Source: an uncultured Bacilli bacterium (GTDB lineage: Bacteria; Bacillota_I; Bacilli_A; RF39; UBA660). From it: a stretch of 64,000 nucleotides of DNA. Each line of letters begins with the position of its first letter. Positions within the stretch are counted from its first letter, which is position 1. Shown here one piece after another: positions 25,461 to 36,339 of this stretch. The stretch lies in assembly GCA_934168205.1 (NCBI GenBank), contig CAKPMX010000004.1, forward strand, positions 1-64,000. Direction: 5' to 3'. Position numbers and translations under genes: made by a program. The notes under the pieces were generated by a model. That model searched no databases. It was not told where the DNA came from and saw only the letters and a list, made by a program, of their open reading frames with translations.

Positions 25461-25470
25461 TTACAAAAAG

Positions 25471-25493
25471 CAAGTCAATTTAGACTTGTTTTT
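25471..25493 (+). terminator. Terminator of the nucleotidyltransferase gene
   Basis: CAAGTC (25471-25476) pairs with GACTTG (25483-25488), with AAAAG before and TTTTT after to lengthen the stem. Confidence 0.8.
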
Positions 25494-25514
25494 CTATGAA
25501 ATAAAAGTGTTTTA

Positions 25515-25523
25515 TGGTACAAT
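25515..25523 (+). promoter_or_regulatory. Extended -10 promoter
   Basis: TGgTACAAT (TG at 25515, TACAAT 25518-25523) lies 27 bases before the next gene. Confidence 0.5.
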
Positions 25524-25549
25524 ATACATAGAGAAACTGGTGATTAAAT

Positions 25550-26596
25550 ATGGAGAAACTTGAAGATAATATTGATAAATTCTTACTAAGAAGAATTGCT
25601 TATAATATCCCAGAAAAAGCCAAGTTAAAAAGAGTTAAATTAAAAGGTGAAATTTTAGATTCTCCAGTACTAGCAAGTAAAAAATATCACTTAAATGAAT
25701 ATTTAGGATTTAAAAATTATGATCAAATAGTATTAGAATTTGAAAGTATTCTTAGAGAAAACTTTGGCAGTCATTGTGATATTTCATCATTCTATAGAAA
25801 TATTAAAGATTTAACTATCACCGAAGAAAAAAGTACTATAATTACAACTATAAAAAGATTACTTGGAAGAAGTAATGAAGGTTATTATTGTCCAGAATCT
25901 AATGAAATAGCTTTAATGTCTGATAATAATGGAAGAGATGTTGCTTTCCATGAACTATTACATCTAGCAAGCACTAAAGTTACATCCGAAGATATCGTAT
26001 TTACCGGTTTCTGCCAAGGAAAAGACTTAGGAGAAATAATTACAGGTGAATGTATTAATGAAGGCTATACAGAATATTTGAATTGTAAATATTTTCTTCA
26101 AAGGGATAGTATTTATTATGATGATGACAAGATAATTGCAAGAGGAATAGAAGATATCATTGGCTCCAGTAAAATGGAAGAATTATATTTTAATTCAGAC
26201 TTAAAAGGACTGATAAGTGAGTTAAGTAAATATACTTCAGAAAAGGTTGTAAATAATTTAGTAGCTAGACTAGATACTTTAACAGAGGGTAGAAGACCAA
26301 CAAGGTCTAAAACGTATAGAGTATTTTCTGAAGCAAGACAAACTATTGCCGGAATAAGAATAAATAAAGTAAGAACTCAGTACAACCAAGGACAAATATC
26401 CGAAGTTGAAAAAGAAAAACAAATACTATTCGCAAAACTATATTCATTAGAAGGCCTTGTATTTGAACAAGATGCCCATATTAAAAAAGAAGAAGATGGA
26501 ATAAGAATAACAGATCGTAATAATAATGTTTTTATTGATAATAAAGCAAATATCAAAGTAGGGAACCGAATATACGAATACCGAGTACAAAAATAA
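25550..26596 (+). CDS. Cytoplasmic HExxH protein, possible zinc peptidase
   Basis: I do not recognise a named family. The 348-residue protein has no signal or membrane segment. HELLH at residues 134-138 is an HExxH zinc motif, and NEGYTEY (170-176) supplies a Glu in the place expected for a gluzincin third ligand. The region between holds FTGFCQGKDLGEIITGE. The C-terminal third has a basic, charged helix (QTIAGIRINKVRTQ) and a small beta-rich end. It sits directly upstream of ligA (16 bases), without a terminator between. A proteolytic role is inferred from the motif only. Confidence 0.65.
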   Translation: MEKLEDNIDKFLLRRIAYNIPEKAKLKRVKLKGEILDSPVLASKKYHLNEYLGFKNYDQIVLEFESILRENFGSHCDISSFYRNIKDLTITEEKSTIITTIKRLLGRSNEGYYCPESNEIALMSDNNGRDVAFHELLHLASTKVTSEDIVFTGFCQGKDLGEIITGECINEGYTEYLNCKYFLQRDSIYYDDDKIIARGIEDIIGSSKMEELYFNSDLKGLISELSKYTSEKVVNNLVARLDTLTEGRRPTRSKTYRVFSEARQTIAGIRINKVRTQYNQGQISEVEKEKQILFAKLYSLEGLVFEQDAHIKKEEDGIRITDRNNNVFIDNKANIKVGNRIYEYRVQK

Positions 26597-28591
<1,995 letters not shown>

Positions 28592-28625
28592 TATAAATAT
28601 ATAATTTAAAATATACTAAGTAAAG

Positions 28626-28648
28626 CTGGAATGAAAAGTCCAGTTTTT
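28626..28648 (+). terminator. Terminator of ligA
   Basis: CTGGA (28626-28630) pairs with TCCAG (28639-28643), with AAA upstream and TTTTT downstream. Confidence 0.6.
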
Positions 28649-28740
28649 AGTTAGTTTATAATTAGAAGATCAGGTGAGACTATTATAAAAAATTAACACA
28701 ACATAATACCTTTTTAACATAGCCAAGATTATACAAAATA

Positions 28741-28769
28741 TTGACTATTTTACAAAAAAATGGTATTAT
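28741..28769 (+). promoter_or_regulatory. Promoter before the acidic membrane protein
   Basis: TTGACT (28741-28746), a 17-bp spacer and TATTAT (28764-28769) with an extended TGg, 35 bases before the ATG. A slightly shifted TATAAT at 28767 is the alternative -10. Confidence 0.6.
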
Positions 28770-28803
28770 AATGCCACGAAATTCAAGGAATAGGTGATAT
28801 CGT

Positions 28804-29571
28804 ATGAGAAAGAAAAAAATCAAAATGGAAGATTATGAAGATTATGATACTATCGATCAAGAATCTCTATTAAAAAACATAGAAGAATATGAAGAAGTTC
28901 TTTATGAAGACGAACAAAGTTTAGACTCAAATGAAGAAAATGATTTTGATGAAGATTTTGAAGATGACTCACAAGATAAGAAACATAAAAAATACTCAAA
29001 AAAAATAACTAAAATAATCAATATCATATTCTACGTACTAATCATTTTAATGATAATGGTAACCATTGATGTTATAAGTGTATCAAGATATAATTCTGGA
29101 CCATATTTTGCAATAAAGACTGCTCATTATAAAGATGGTGGTACTAAAGTATATACTGGTCTAGGCTACAAAGTTATTAAATATAATCAAATACAAGGTA
29201 GAAGAGATACTGTAATAGGTTCATGGGCTCTAAAATATTCAGTTGAGCCAACAGAAATAGATTCAATAGACTTAGCTATCGAATATAAAACAGATACTTT
29301 AAAAACCTATGAAAAATACAATGCTAAATTCTTAAGAATATCTGGTACTTACCAAAGTTACAATAAGAAAAATAAAACACTTACCTTTGGCTATATAGAT
29401 CCAGATGGTTCGTATACCTTAAACATCGTTTGTAAAATGGCAAAGGATGCAACTATAAAAGAATATAAAAAAGATGATTCCATCACAGTTATAGGAACAG
29501 CATATGACTTCAAACAAAAAGATAAAAAGAATCCTAATACCTTATACATTAATAATTGTTTTGCAGAATAA
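28804..29571 (+). CDS. Membrane protein with acidic N-terminus and OB-like domain
   Basis: No family is recognised with certainty. The 255-residue protein has a cytoplasmic N-terminus of about 60 residues, strongly acidic (EEYEEVLYEDEQSLDSNEEN), then a lysine-rich stretch and one transmembrane helix (residues 73-94, IIFYVLIILMIMVTIDVIS). Outside the membrane is a beta-rich domain; its end, with ITVIGTAYDFKQKDKKNP and a final LYINNC, resembles tRNA-anti-like OB folds. It has its own promoter and terminator. The function is unknown. Confidence 0.7.
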   Translation: MRKKKIKMEDYEDYDTIDQESLLKNIEEYEEVLYEDEQSLDSNEENDFDEDFEDDSQDKKHKKYSKKITKIINIIFYVLIILMIMVTIDVISVSRYNSGPYFAIKTAHYKDGGTKVYTGLGYKVIKYNQIQGRRDTVIGSWALKYSVEPTEIDSIDLAIEYKTDTLKTYEKYNAKFLRISGTYQSYNKKNKTLTFGYIDPDGSYTLNIVCKMAKDATIKEYKKDDSITVIGTAYDFKQKDKKNPNTLYINNCFAE

Positions 29572-29575
29572 AATA

Positions 29576-29601
29576 ACAAGTGCTACAAGGCATTTGTTTT
29601 T
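29576..29601 (+). terminator. Terminator of the acidic membrane protein gene
   Basis: ACAAGTGC (29576-29583) pairs with GCATTTGT (29590-29597) with one G-U pair, followed by Ts. Confidence 0.75.
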
Positions 29602-29623
29602 GCTTAATAAAGAAAATGATAAA

Positions 29624-29652
29624 TTTACATATCAACATATCCATGATATAAT
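29624..29652 (+). promoter_or_regulatory. Promoter of gatCAB
   Basis: TTTACA (29624-29629), a 17-bp spacer and TATAAT (29647-29652) with an extended TGa, 25 bases before gatC. Confidence 0.75.
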
Positions 29653-29676
29653 AAAAAAGTTAAAGGAGGCACCCTT

Positions 29677-29991
29677 ATGGAAGATAAATTAACTAAAGAA
29701 GAGGTTATGCATGTTGCTAAACTAGCCAGAATTGAAATTGATGAAGACGAATTAGCAATGTACCAAGTAAAGTTAAAACAAATACTAAACGAAATAGAAA
29801 AAATAAACGAAGTAAAACTTTATGATGATGACATGTTAATATGTCCAACTGAAAATAAATGTTCATTACGTGCTGATAAAGAAGGCGAAATGTTAAATCC
29901 AAAAGAAGTATTAAAAAATGCTCCAAGACACAATGGAAACTACATTTCAGTTCCAGCAGTAATAGGTGAAAAGGGTGGTATGAGTGCATAA
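29677..29991 (+). CDS. gatC: Asp-tRNA(Asn)/Glu-tRNA(Gln) amidotransferase subunit C
   Basis: GatC is the small subunit that wraps around GatA and helps it fold. The 104-residue protein starts with KLTKEEVMHVAKLARIEIDE, the family hallmark, and ends with a Pro/Val-rich ISVPAVIGEKGG. AAAGGAGG precedes the ATG. It overlaps the gatA start by eight bases. The set gatC-gatA-gatB is co-transcribed. Confidence 0.95.
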   Translation: MEDKLTKEEVMHVAKLARIEIDEDELAMYQVKLKQILNEIEKINEVKLYDDDMLICPTENKCSLRADKEGEMLNPKEVLKNAPRHNGNYISVPAVIGEKGGMSA

Positions 29992-31447
29992 TTATTTAGA
30001 TTTATCATTAGTAGAAATTAATAAGTTATTAAAAGAAAAGAAAATAACACCAAAAGACTTAGTTTTAGAGTCATTTGAAAGAATAGAAAAAGATAAAGAC
30101 TTAAACTGCTTTATTACATTAAATAAAGAAGAGGCTTTAAAACAAGCTGAAGAATTAGAAGGAAAAGAAGTAGATTCTTTAACATTTGGTATTCCCATTG
30201 CTATAAAAGATAATATTATCACTAAAGGATTACGTACAACAGCAGCTTCTAAAATGTTAGAAAAATTTGATCCTATCTATGATGCCGATGTTATTGAAAG
30301 AGTTAAGAAAGCCAATATGATTATCATTGGTAAAACAAACATGGACGAGTTTGCCATGGGCTCATCAAATAGAACATCATACTTTGGACCAGTAAAAAAT
30401 CCATGGAATGAAGATAGAGTTCCAGGAGGTTCATCTGGTGGAAATGCAGCTGCAGTTAGTAAAAGAATGATACCATTTGCTTTAGGTTCAGACACAGGTG
30501 GCTCAATTAGACAACCTGCATCTTTCTGTGGAATAGTCGGCTTAAAGCCAACCTATGGTCGTGTATCTCGTTATGGACTAATTGCCTTTGGATCAAGTCT
30601 TGATCAAATCGGACCAATGACTAAAAATGTTTATGAAAATGCTGTACTTTTAAACACTATCTGTGGAAAAAGTGAAAAAGACTTAACATCAGTAGAAACA
30701 GATGAAGACTTTACTAGATTAATAGGAAAAGATATTTCAGGTTTAAAAATAGCAATTCCTAACTTCTATGTTAATGACGCTGTAGACCAAGAAATAAAAG
30801 ATAAATTAAATAACATAATTGAATTATTAAAGAAAAATAATTGTACTATCGATTACGTTGATATTAACTATATTGATAAAGCTGTTCCATTATATCAAAT
30901 TATCGCCATGGGCGAAGCTAGTTCAAACTTAGCTAGATTTGATGGTATAAGATATGGATACAGTTATGAAAATCCAAAAGATATAGAAGACCTATACTTA
31001 AAAACAAGAAAGATAGGTTTTGGTGCCGAAGTAAAAAGACGTATTATGATAGGTAGTTATTTATTATCTGGCAAAAATGCTAAAGCTTACTACAACAAAG
31101 CCTTAGAAATAAGAGATGATATGCGTAAAAGCTTCCTAGAAACATTTAAAAACTATGACCTAGTAATAGGACCAAACAATACAACTGTAGCCTATGAACT
31201 AGATAAAGGATTAGATGACGCTATAAAATCATTTATGGATGATGTTCTAACCATACCAGTAAACATGGCTGGTCTTCCAGGACTAAGTTTACCAATTGGA
31301 TTTAATAAAGATAAATTACCAATTGGTATGCAAATAATCGGAAGTCCATTTAGTGAAGCAAAAATATATCAACTAGCTAGTTTTATTGAAAAAGAACTTA
31401 ATCTAGATTTAAATCCTAACAATAAGGAGAGTGAAAAGAATGACTAA
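29984..31447 (+). CDS. gatA: Asp-tRNA(Asn)/Glu-tRNA(Gln) amidotransferase subunit A
   Basis: GatA is the amidase that frees ammonia from glutamine for transamidation of misacylated tRNAs. The 487-residue protein has the amidase Ser-cisSer-Lys triad: Lys 75 in PIAIKDNI, and the glycine/serine-rich PGGSSGGNAAAVS and GSDTGGSIRQPASF. The start is GTG at 29984, inside the gatC end, with AAGGGTGG upstream. It overlaps gatB by eight bases. Confidence 0.96.
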   Translation: MHNYLDLSLVEINKLLKEKKITPKDLVLESFERIEKDKDLNCFITLNKEEALKQAEELEGKEVDSLTFGIPIAIKDNIITKGLRTTAASKMLEKFDPIYDADVIERVKKANMIIIGKTNMDEFAMGSSNRTSYFGPVKNPWNEDRVPGGSSGGNAAAVSKRMIPFALGSDTGGSIRQPASFCGIVGLKPTYGRVSRYGLIAFGSSLDQIGPMTKNVYENAVLLNTICGKSEKDLTSVETDEDFTRLIGKDISGLKIAIPNFYVNDAVDQEIKDKLNNIIELLKKNNCTIDYVDINYIDKAVPLYQIIAMGEASSNLARFDGIRYGYSYENPKDIEDLYLKTRKIGFGAEVKRRIMIGSYLLSGKNAKAYYNKALEIRDDMRKSFLETFKNYDLVIGPNNTTVAYELDKGLDDAIKSFMDDVLTIPVNMAGLPGLSLPIGFNKDKLPIGMQIIGSPFSEAKIYQLASFIEKELNLDLNPNNKESEKND

Positions 31448-32861
31448 TTACATTCCAACCATTGGTATTGAAGTCCATGTAGAATTAAAAACAAATACAA
31501 AAATCTTTTCAAACTCCCTAAACGGATATGGACAAATGGCTAATTCCTTAACAAATGTAATTGACTTAGGTTATCCAGGAACATTGCCAACCGTTAATGA
31601 AGAAGTTATCAATTTAGCTATTAAAGCAGCAACGGTACTAAATTGTAAAATAAGAAAAGTAATGCACTTTGACCGTAAAAACTATTTTTATCCAGATAAT
31701 CCAAAAAACTTCCAAATAACTCAGTCCAGAACACCCATTGGCTATGATGGCTATATTGAAATAGAAGTTGATGGTACAAAAAAGAAAATAGAAATAGAAG
31801 AAATGCATATAGAAGAAGATACTTGTAAAAGTACCCATCGTGGCGATAAGACATTACTAGACTTCAATAGAGCTGGTGTTCCATTAATCGAAATAGTTAC
31901 TAAACCATGTATTAGTAATTCTAAAGAAGCTAAATTATACTTAGAAAAATTAAAAGAACTATTATTCTACACTGGTATAAGTGACTGTAAAATGGAAGAA
32001 GGTTCTATGAGATGTGATGCCAATGTCTCAATAAGAAAAAATGAAGAAGATCAATTCGGTACAAAATGTGAAATTAAAAACATTGGTTCAATTTCTAACG
32101 TTGGTTTAAGTATCGAAAAAGAAATAATTCGTCAAAGTAAATTACTAGACGCTAATGAAACATTTCAAGAACAAACTAGACGTTATGATGATAAACTTGG
32201 CGATACCGTATTAATGCGTGTAAAAGAAACTGGAAATGACTATCGTTACTTCCCAGAACCAGATATTCCATATCTTTATCTTACAGATGAAATGATAGAA
32301 AAAGTTAAAAAGACAATCGAAATGTTACCTGATGAAAGAAAAAAAATTTATATTTCTAAAGGTGTAACAGAATCAAATGCTAAAAAACTAATTCAAAATA
32401 AACCATTAAGTGATTATTTCAACTTATTATTAAATGAAAATACTAACTTTAAAATAGCAAGTAATCTTCTATTAGGAGACATTTCTGCATACCTTAATAA
32501 AAATGAAAAAAGTATTACAGAAACAACCTTAACAACTTCACGTTTCCTAGAATTAATTTCTAAATTAGATGATTCTACTCTAAGTAGTAAGAATTTAAAA
32601 GATATTTTAGATAGAATTCTAGAAGAAGATAAATCAATTTCTGATATTATTAAAGAATCTGGAATAGAAAATATTAAAGATGATAATGCTTTAAGAGAAA
32701 TCATCAAAAAAATAGTTTCTGAGAATGAAGAAAGTGTTAATGACTATAAGTCAGGACATGCTCGTGCTATAAAATATCTCATGGGCCAAGTAATGAAAGA
32801 AACAAAGGGTAGTGCTAATCCTAAATTAGCCATGGATATTTTAACAGAAGAACTACAGTAA
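31440..32861 (+). CDS. gatB: Asp-tRNA(Asn)/Glu-tRNA(Gln) amidotransferase subunit B
   Basis: GatB binds the misacylated tRNA and activates the side-chain carboxylate with ATP. The 473-residue protein starts TNYIPTIGIEVHVELKT, and shows GYPGTLPTVN, RKNYFYPDNPKNFQITQ, MRCDANVSIR and the C-terminal tRNA-binding YqeY-like domain (KYLMGQVMKETKGSANP). ATG 31440 follows AAGGAGAGTGA; the upstream GTG at 31431 lies in that site. The operon indicates Asn-tRNA and/or Gln-tRNA are made indirectly. Confidence 0.96.
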   Translation: MTNYIPTIGIEVHVELKTNTKIFSNSLNGYGQMANSLTNVIDLGYPGTLPTVNEEVINLAIKAATVLNCKIRKVMHFDRKNYFYPDNPKNFQITQSRTPIGYDGYIEIEVDGTKKKIEIEEMHIEEDTCKSTHRGDKTLLDFNRAGVPLIEIVTKPCISNSKEAKLYLEKLKELLFYTGISDCKMEEGSMRCDANVSIRKNEEDQFGTKCEIKNIGSISNVGLSIEKEIIRQSKLLDANETFQEQTRRYDDKLGDTVLMRVKETGNDYRYFPEPDIPYLYLTDEMIEKVKKTIEMLPDERKKIYISKGVTESNAKKLIQNKPLSDYFNLLLNENTNFKIASNLLLGDISAYLNKNEKSITETTLTTSRFLELISKLDDSTLSSKNLKDILDRILEEDKSISDIIKESGIENIKDDNALREIIKKIVSENEESVNDYKSGHARAIKYLMGQVMKETKGSANPKLAMDILTEELQ

Positions 32862-32868
32862 TTCACAA

Positions 32869-32897
32869 TTGAAAAAGAATAATTGATGGTGTATAAT
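32869..32897 (+). promoter_or_regulatory. Promoter after gatB
   Basis: TTGAAA (32869-32874), a 17-bp spacer and TATAAT (32892-32897), 23 bases before the next ATG. Confidence 0.7.
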
Positions 32898-32919
32898 AAA
32901 AATACTAGGATGTGATGAT

Positions 32920-33384
32920 ATGAAATATATAAAGAAAAATAAAAAAACTTTTATCGTAATAGGAATATTTCTATTATTTGTAATATTATTAATACCAGTT
33001 AAAATAGCTTTATTTCCAAATACCGGAAGAGCTCTTTATGGCGACCGTTTAGACGGAATCGAAAAAGTTAAAATTACAGATTCACAATTAAAAAATGTGG
33101 AAAAGACTTTAAAAGATCAACCAGTCTCATCTGCTACTGCTAGAGTTTCTGGTAAAACTGTAGAAATAACTATAACAGTAGAGACTGAAGTATCATTAGA
33201 TGTCGCTAAAGACATTGGTGCTAAAGCTATCGAACCATTCAAAAAAAATCAAAAAGAATACTATGATTTTCAAATTTTTGTCACAAAAGAAAAAGAATCA
33301 GACCAATTCCCAATCATTGGCTATAAGCATCACAAGTTAGATAAGATAACTTGGACTAAAGATAGAACAGGAAGTGCCGAATGA
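32920..33384 (+). CDS. Small membrane-anchored protein of unknown function
   Basis: No family is recognised. The 154-residue protein has a lysine-rich start and one helix (residues 11-30, FIVIGIFLLFVILLIPVKIA). The outside domain of about 120 residues has an alpha/beta pattern with IEKVKITDSQLKNVEKTL and VEITITVETEVSLDVAKDIG. It overlaps the GGDEF gene by four bases (ATGA), so the two are translated together and may act together, perhaps as an accessory of the sensor. Confidence 0.65.
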   Translation: MKYIKKNKKTFIVIGIFLLFVILLIPVKIALFPNTGRALYGDRLDGIEKVKITDSQLKNVEKTLKDQPVSSATARVSGKTVEITITVETEVSLDVAKDIGAKAIEPFKKNQKEYYDFQIFVTKEKESDQFPIIGYKHHKLDKITWTKDRTGSAE

Positions 33385-35423
33385 AAAAAAAGTTTCTAAT
33401 ATTTTTAATCCCAGTTATCATAGCGAGCGTTGTATTTGTTGTTGTATATAGACACTATAATAAAGAAGATAAAACAACAACCCTAACTATAAATGAAAAA
33501 CGCTGGGTCGAAAAAAATAAAGATAAGACTTATGACTTTGAAGTTGTTAATGACTACCCATTATATGGTCTAGCTGGCGAAGGTGTAATCTTTAAGTTCT
33601 TAGATGACTTTGAAAAAAATGTTGGTATTGAATTTAATAGAATTCCATATCTAAAAAGTTCAACTCCCACAACAGATAGTTTTAGAATTGAAATACTAGA
33701 TAATAATGCTAAATTAAAAGATAAAAACTTATTTCTTTTCAATGATAATTATATTGTTGTAGGAAAAGAATACGAAAGAATCAATAGCACTAAAGATATG
33801 CGTAACATAATATTTGGTGTTTTTGAAGAAGATGCCGAAGAAATAAGCTATTACCTAAAAGGTGGAAATAACTTATCATATAAGACTTATAAAGATATTA
33901 CTGAATTATATAAAGCCTTAGATAATGATGAAGTAAATATGATCGTAGTACCTAATATAATGTATTTAGACTATACCATTGAAAAAGATAAGTACTATAT
34001 TAATTATTACTTAACAGAAATGAAAAAACAAATAGTTCTAACTTTAAGTGATAATAATAAAGAATTAAATAAAATAGTTACAAAGTACTATAATAAATGG
34101 CGTTTAACAGTATATACAAAAGAATATAATGAAGCATATTTAGATTACTATTTATTAAAAAATAACTTAAGTGCTAAGACTAAAGCTTCACTTATATCAA
34201 AAGATTATACTTATGGTTTTGTTAGTAATACACCATATGAAGTATTAGTAAATGGAAAACTAGCAGGTATAGCTGGCGAATATATCGACAGAATATCAAG
34301 ACTAGCAGATATTAATTTTAAATACAAAGAATATAAAACAAAAACTGAGTTACAAAAAGCTATAGACTCAGGAGAAATAGATGTTTACTTTGATTACTAT
34401 AACTATAATAATGATAAATACTACGCTACATTATCTACTTTTGTAGAACAATATGTAGTACTAGGTTATCAAAAAGATAATCATATAGTTAATTCATTTG
34501 AAAGCCTAAAAGGACAAGATATAGTTATGTTAAAAGAAGATTCATTATATAACTATTTCTCAACAAACTCACGAGCTAACATATCCGGTTATGATGATAT
34601 AGATAAATTATTATCTAAAGCTGGAAATAAACTGATAGTTCTAGATAGAGAAATCTATAATAACTATCAAACAACAAAATTCAAAAAGTTCAATTTATTA
34701 TACATGGATACAATGTTAAATGATTATAAGTTCATGGTAAAGAAAAACAATGAAGCATTCTATGACTTATTCAATTATATTATCAATACTAATTCTTATT
34801 ATAATTATCGTAATGCTGGAATAGAAAATCTTCATGCATCAATACTAGAAGGTTCAACATTCCAACAAGTTTATACAATAGTATTAATAATCGTCTTTGT
34901 ACCATTGATAATATTATCAATAATTTACTTACTATATAAGAGAAAACGTAAAGTAAAGAAAGTTAAAACTAGTGAAAGACATAAATATACTGATATGTTA
35001 ACTTCGCTAAAAAATAGAAATTACTTAAATGCCAAAGTACCAGAATGGGAAGAGTGCAAAGTTTATCCTCAAGCTATTGTAATGGTTGACTTAAATAACG
35101 TTAAATACGTTAATGATAACTTCGGTCATGAAGAAGGAGATCAACTAATCATTAAAGCTGCTGGTATATTAGTAAATACTCAGTTAGAAAATAGTGAAAT
35201 TATCCGTACTGATGGAAATGAATTCTTAATATACTTAGTAGGATACAGTGAAAGACAAGTAGAAACATACACTAAAAAGATAGCTAAAGAAATGAAAAAC
35301 TTGCCACATGAATTTGGTGCCGCCATTGGCTATAGTATGATTCTAGACAAAATAAAAACATTAGATGATGCTATAAACGAGGCAACTCTACAAATGATAG
35401 CGAACAAAGAAGATTTAAAATAA
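33381..35423 (+). CDS. Membrane sensor with two SBP-like domains and a degenerate GGDEF domain
   Basis: A 680-residue protein. A signal-anchor helix (residues 3-22) is followed by two periplasmic-binding-protein-like modules (about 50-270 and 275-490, the second with VLVNGKLAGIAGEYIDRISR), then a second helix (about 495-518, VYTIVLIIVFVPLIILSIIYLL) and a cytoplasmic GGDEF-type domain (about 535-680) with YTDMLTSLKNRNYL and VMVDLNNVKYVNDNFGHEEGD. The signature loop reads DGNEF (611-615) instead of GGDEF. It may be an inactive cyclase that binds GTP or c-di-GMP, or it may have altered activity. The ligand is not known. It is coupled to the preceding small membrane gene. Confidence 0.8.
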   Translation: MKKKFLIFLIPVIIASVVFVVVYRHYNKEDKTTTLTINEKRWVEKNKDKTYDFEVVNDYPLYGLAGEGVIFKFLDDFEKNVGIEFNRIPYLKSSTPTTDSFRIEILDNNAKLKDKNLFLFNDNYIVVGKEYERINSTKDMRNIIFGVFEEDAEEISYYLKGGNNLSYKTYKDITELYKALDNDEVNMIVVPNIMYLDYTIEKDKYYINYYLTEMKKQIVLTLSDNNKELNKIVTKYYNKWRLTVYTKEYNEAYLDYYLLKNNLSAKTKASLISKDYTYGFVSNTPYEVLVNGKLAGIAGEYIDRISRLADINFKYKEYKTKTELQKAIDSGEIDVYFDYYNYNNDKYYATLSTFVEQYVVLGYQKDNHIVNSFESLKGQDIVMLKEDSLYNYFSTNSRANISGYDDIDKLLSKAGNKLIVLDREIYNNYQTTKFKKFNLLYMDTMLNDYKFMVKKNNEAFYDLFNYIINTNSYYNYRNAGIENLHASILEGSTFQQVYTIVLIIVFVPLIILSIIYLLYKRKRKVKKVKTSERHKYTDMLTSLKNRNYLNAKVPEWEECKVYPQAIVMVDLNNVKYVNDNFGHEEGDQLIIKAAGILVNTQLENSEIIRTDGNEFLIYLVGYSERQVETYTKKIAKEMKNLPHEFGAAIGYSMILDKIKTLDDAINEATLQMIANKEDLK

Positions 35424-35435
35424 GAGGTTGATAAA

Positions 35436-36263
35436 ATGGAGCGAGCAAAGGGATTCTTAAAAAAAGCAATTGAATTAATCAAAAAGCCTGAAATGAGAAT
35501 ATTACCCGGACATCTCGCTTTTTTCTTTGTCATGTCCTTAATTCCTATTGTTGCTTTAATAGGAGCTCTAGCATCAAGATTCTCAATCTCTTTAGATATT
35601 ATAAAAGAAGCTCTTGGCGTCCCAATGCCAATCGGAGTAGAAGATTTTGTACATAGTATTGTATCCGGAAAAGGATTAAGCTTTAACATTGGAATCTTCT
35701 TCCTATCAGCTTTTATCCTTGCTTCCAATGGTACTCATGCCATAATAATAGCGTCTAATGAAATTTATAAAATAAAGCCAAAAGATGTCCTAAGACGTAG
35801 AACAAAAGCAATTTTAATGACTGTTATATTAGTAGAAATAATGTTTTTCTTATTAATAGTACCAGTATTTGGAGATACAATATTTAATATATTAAAAACA
35901 AGCTTTGATAACAACAGTACAACAGAAATATTATATAGAATATATCGTCTATTAAAATATCCATTAAGTATTGCCGTTATTTATCTAAATATAAAACTTA
36001 TTTATATAATTGCACCTGATGAAGAAATTGAAGGTAATACAGCTACAAAAGGAGCAATCTTTACAACAATAAGTTGGATAATATGTTCAGAAATATATTC
36101 ATTTTACTTAGACACATTTACAAAATATGATATTTTCTACGGTAGTATTTCTAATATAATTATTTTACTTCTCTGGGTATACATGCTATCATACATATTT
36201 GTTTTAGGACTAGTAATAAATGCTGGTAGTTACAAGAATAATCAAAATATCCAAAAGCCGTAA
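35436..36263 (+). CDS. YihY/UPF0761-family membrane protein
   Basis: A 275-residue protein of the YihY (BrkB-like) family with about six helices. Family features are the N-terminal ILPGHLAFFFVMSLIPIVALIG, the mid segment LASNGTHAIIIASNEIYKIK and the long C-terminal helix LLLWVYMLSYIFVLGLVINA. The N-terminal amphipathic segment MERAKGFLKKAIELIKK is also typical. Its transport substrate or role is not established. It follows the GGDEF gene by 12 bases, and its stop lies in the stem of the next terminator. Confidence 0.88.
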   Translation: MERAKGFLKKAIELIKKPEMRILPGHLAFFFVMSLIPIVALIGALASRFSISLDIIKEALGVPMPIGVEDFVHSIVSGKGLSFNIGIFFLSAFILASNGTHAIIIASNEIYKIKPKDVLRRRTKAILMTVILVEIMFFLLIVPVFGDTIFNILKTSFDNNSTTEILYRIYRLLKYPLSIAVIYLNIKLIYIIAPDEEIEGNTATKGAIFTTISWIICSEIYSFYLDTFTKYDIFYGSISNIIILLLWVYMLSYIFVLGLVINAGSYKNNQNIQKP

Positions 36264-36281
36264 ATTATTACGGTTTTATTT
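36258..36281 (+). terminator. Terminator of the YihY gene
   Basis: CCGTAA (36258-36263) pairs with TTACGG (36268-36273), extended by AAAG/TTTT, followed by more Ts. An outer ATCAAAAT/ATTTTGAT pairing may lengthen it. The stop codon is in the 5' arm. Confidence 0.85.
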
Positions 36282-36288
36282 TGATAGA

Positions 36289-36317
36289 TTGAAAAAAAAT
36301 AATGATAATGCTATAAT
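36289..36317 (+). promoter_or_regulatory. Promoter of the LTA-synthase-like gene
   Basis: TTGAAA (36289-36294), a 17-bp spacer and TATAAT (36312-36317) with extended TGc, 22 bases before the ATG. Confidence 0.75.
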
Positions 36318-36339
36318 ATATTCTAGTGAGGTTATAAGT

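Noticed and set aside
36220..36339. Upstream start for the LTA-synthase-like gene
   Set aside because: It is inside the YihY gene and before a terminator and promoter; ATG 36340 follows both.
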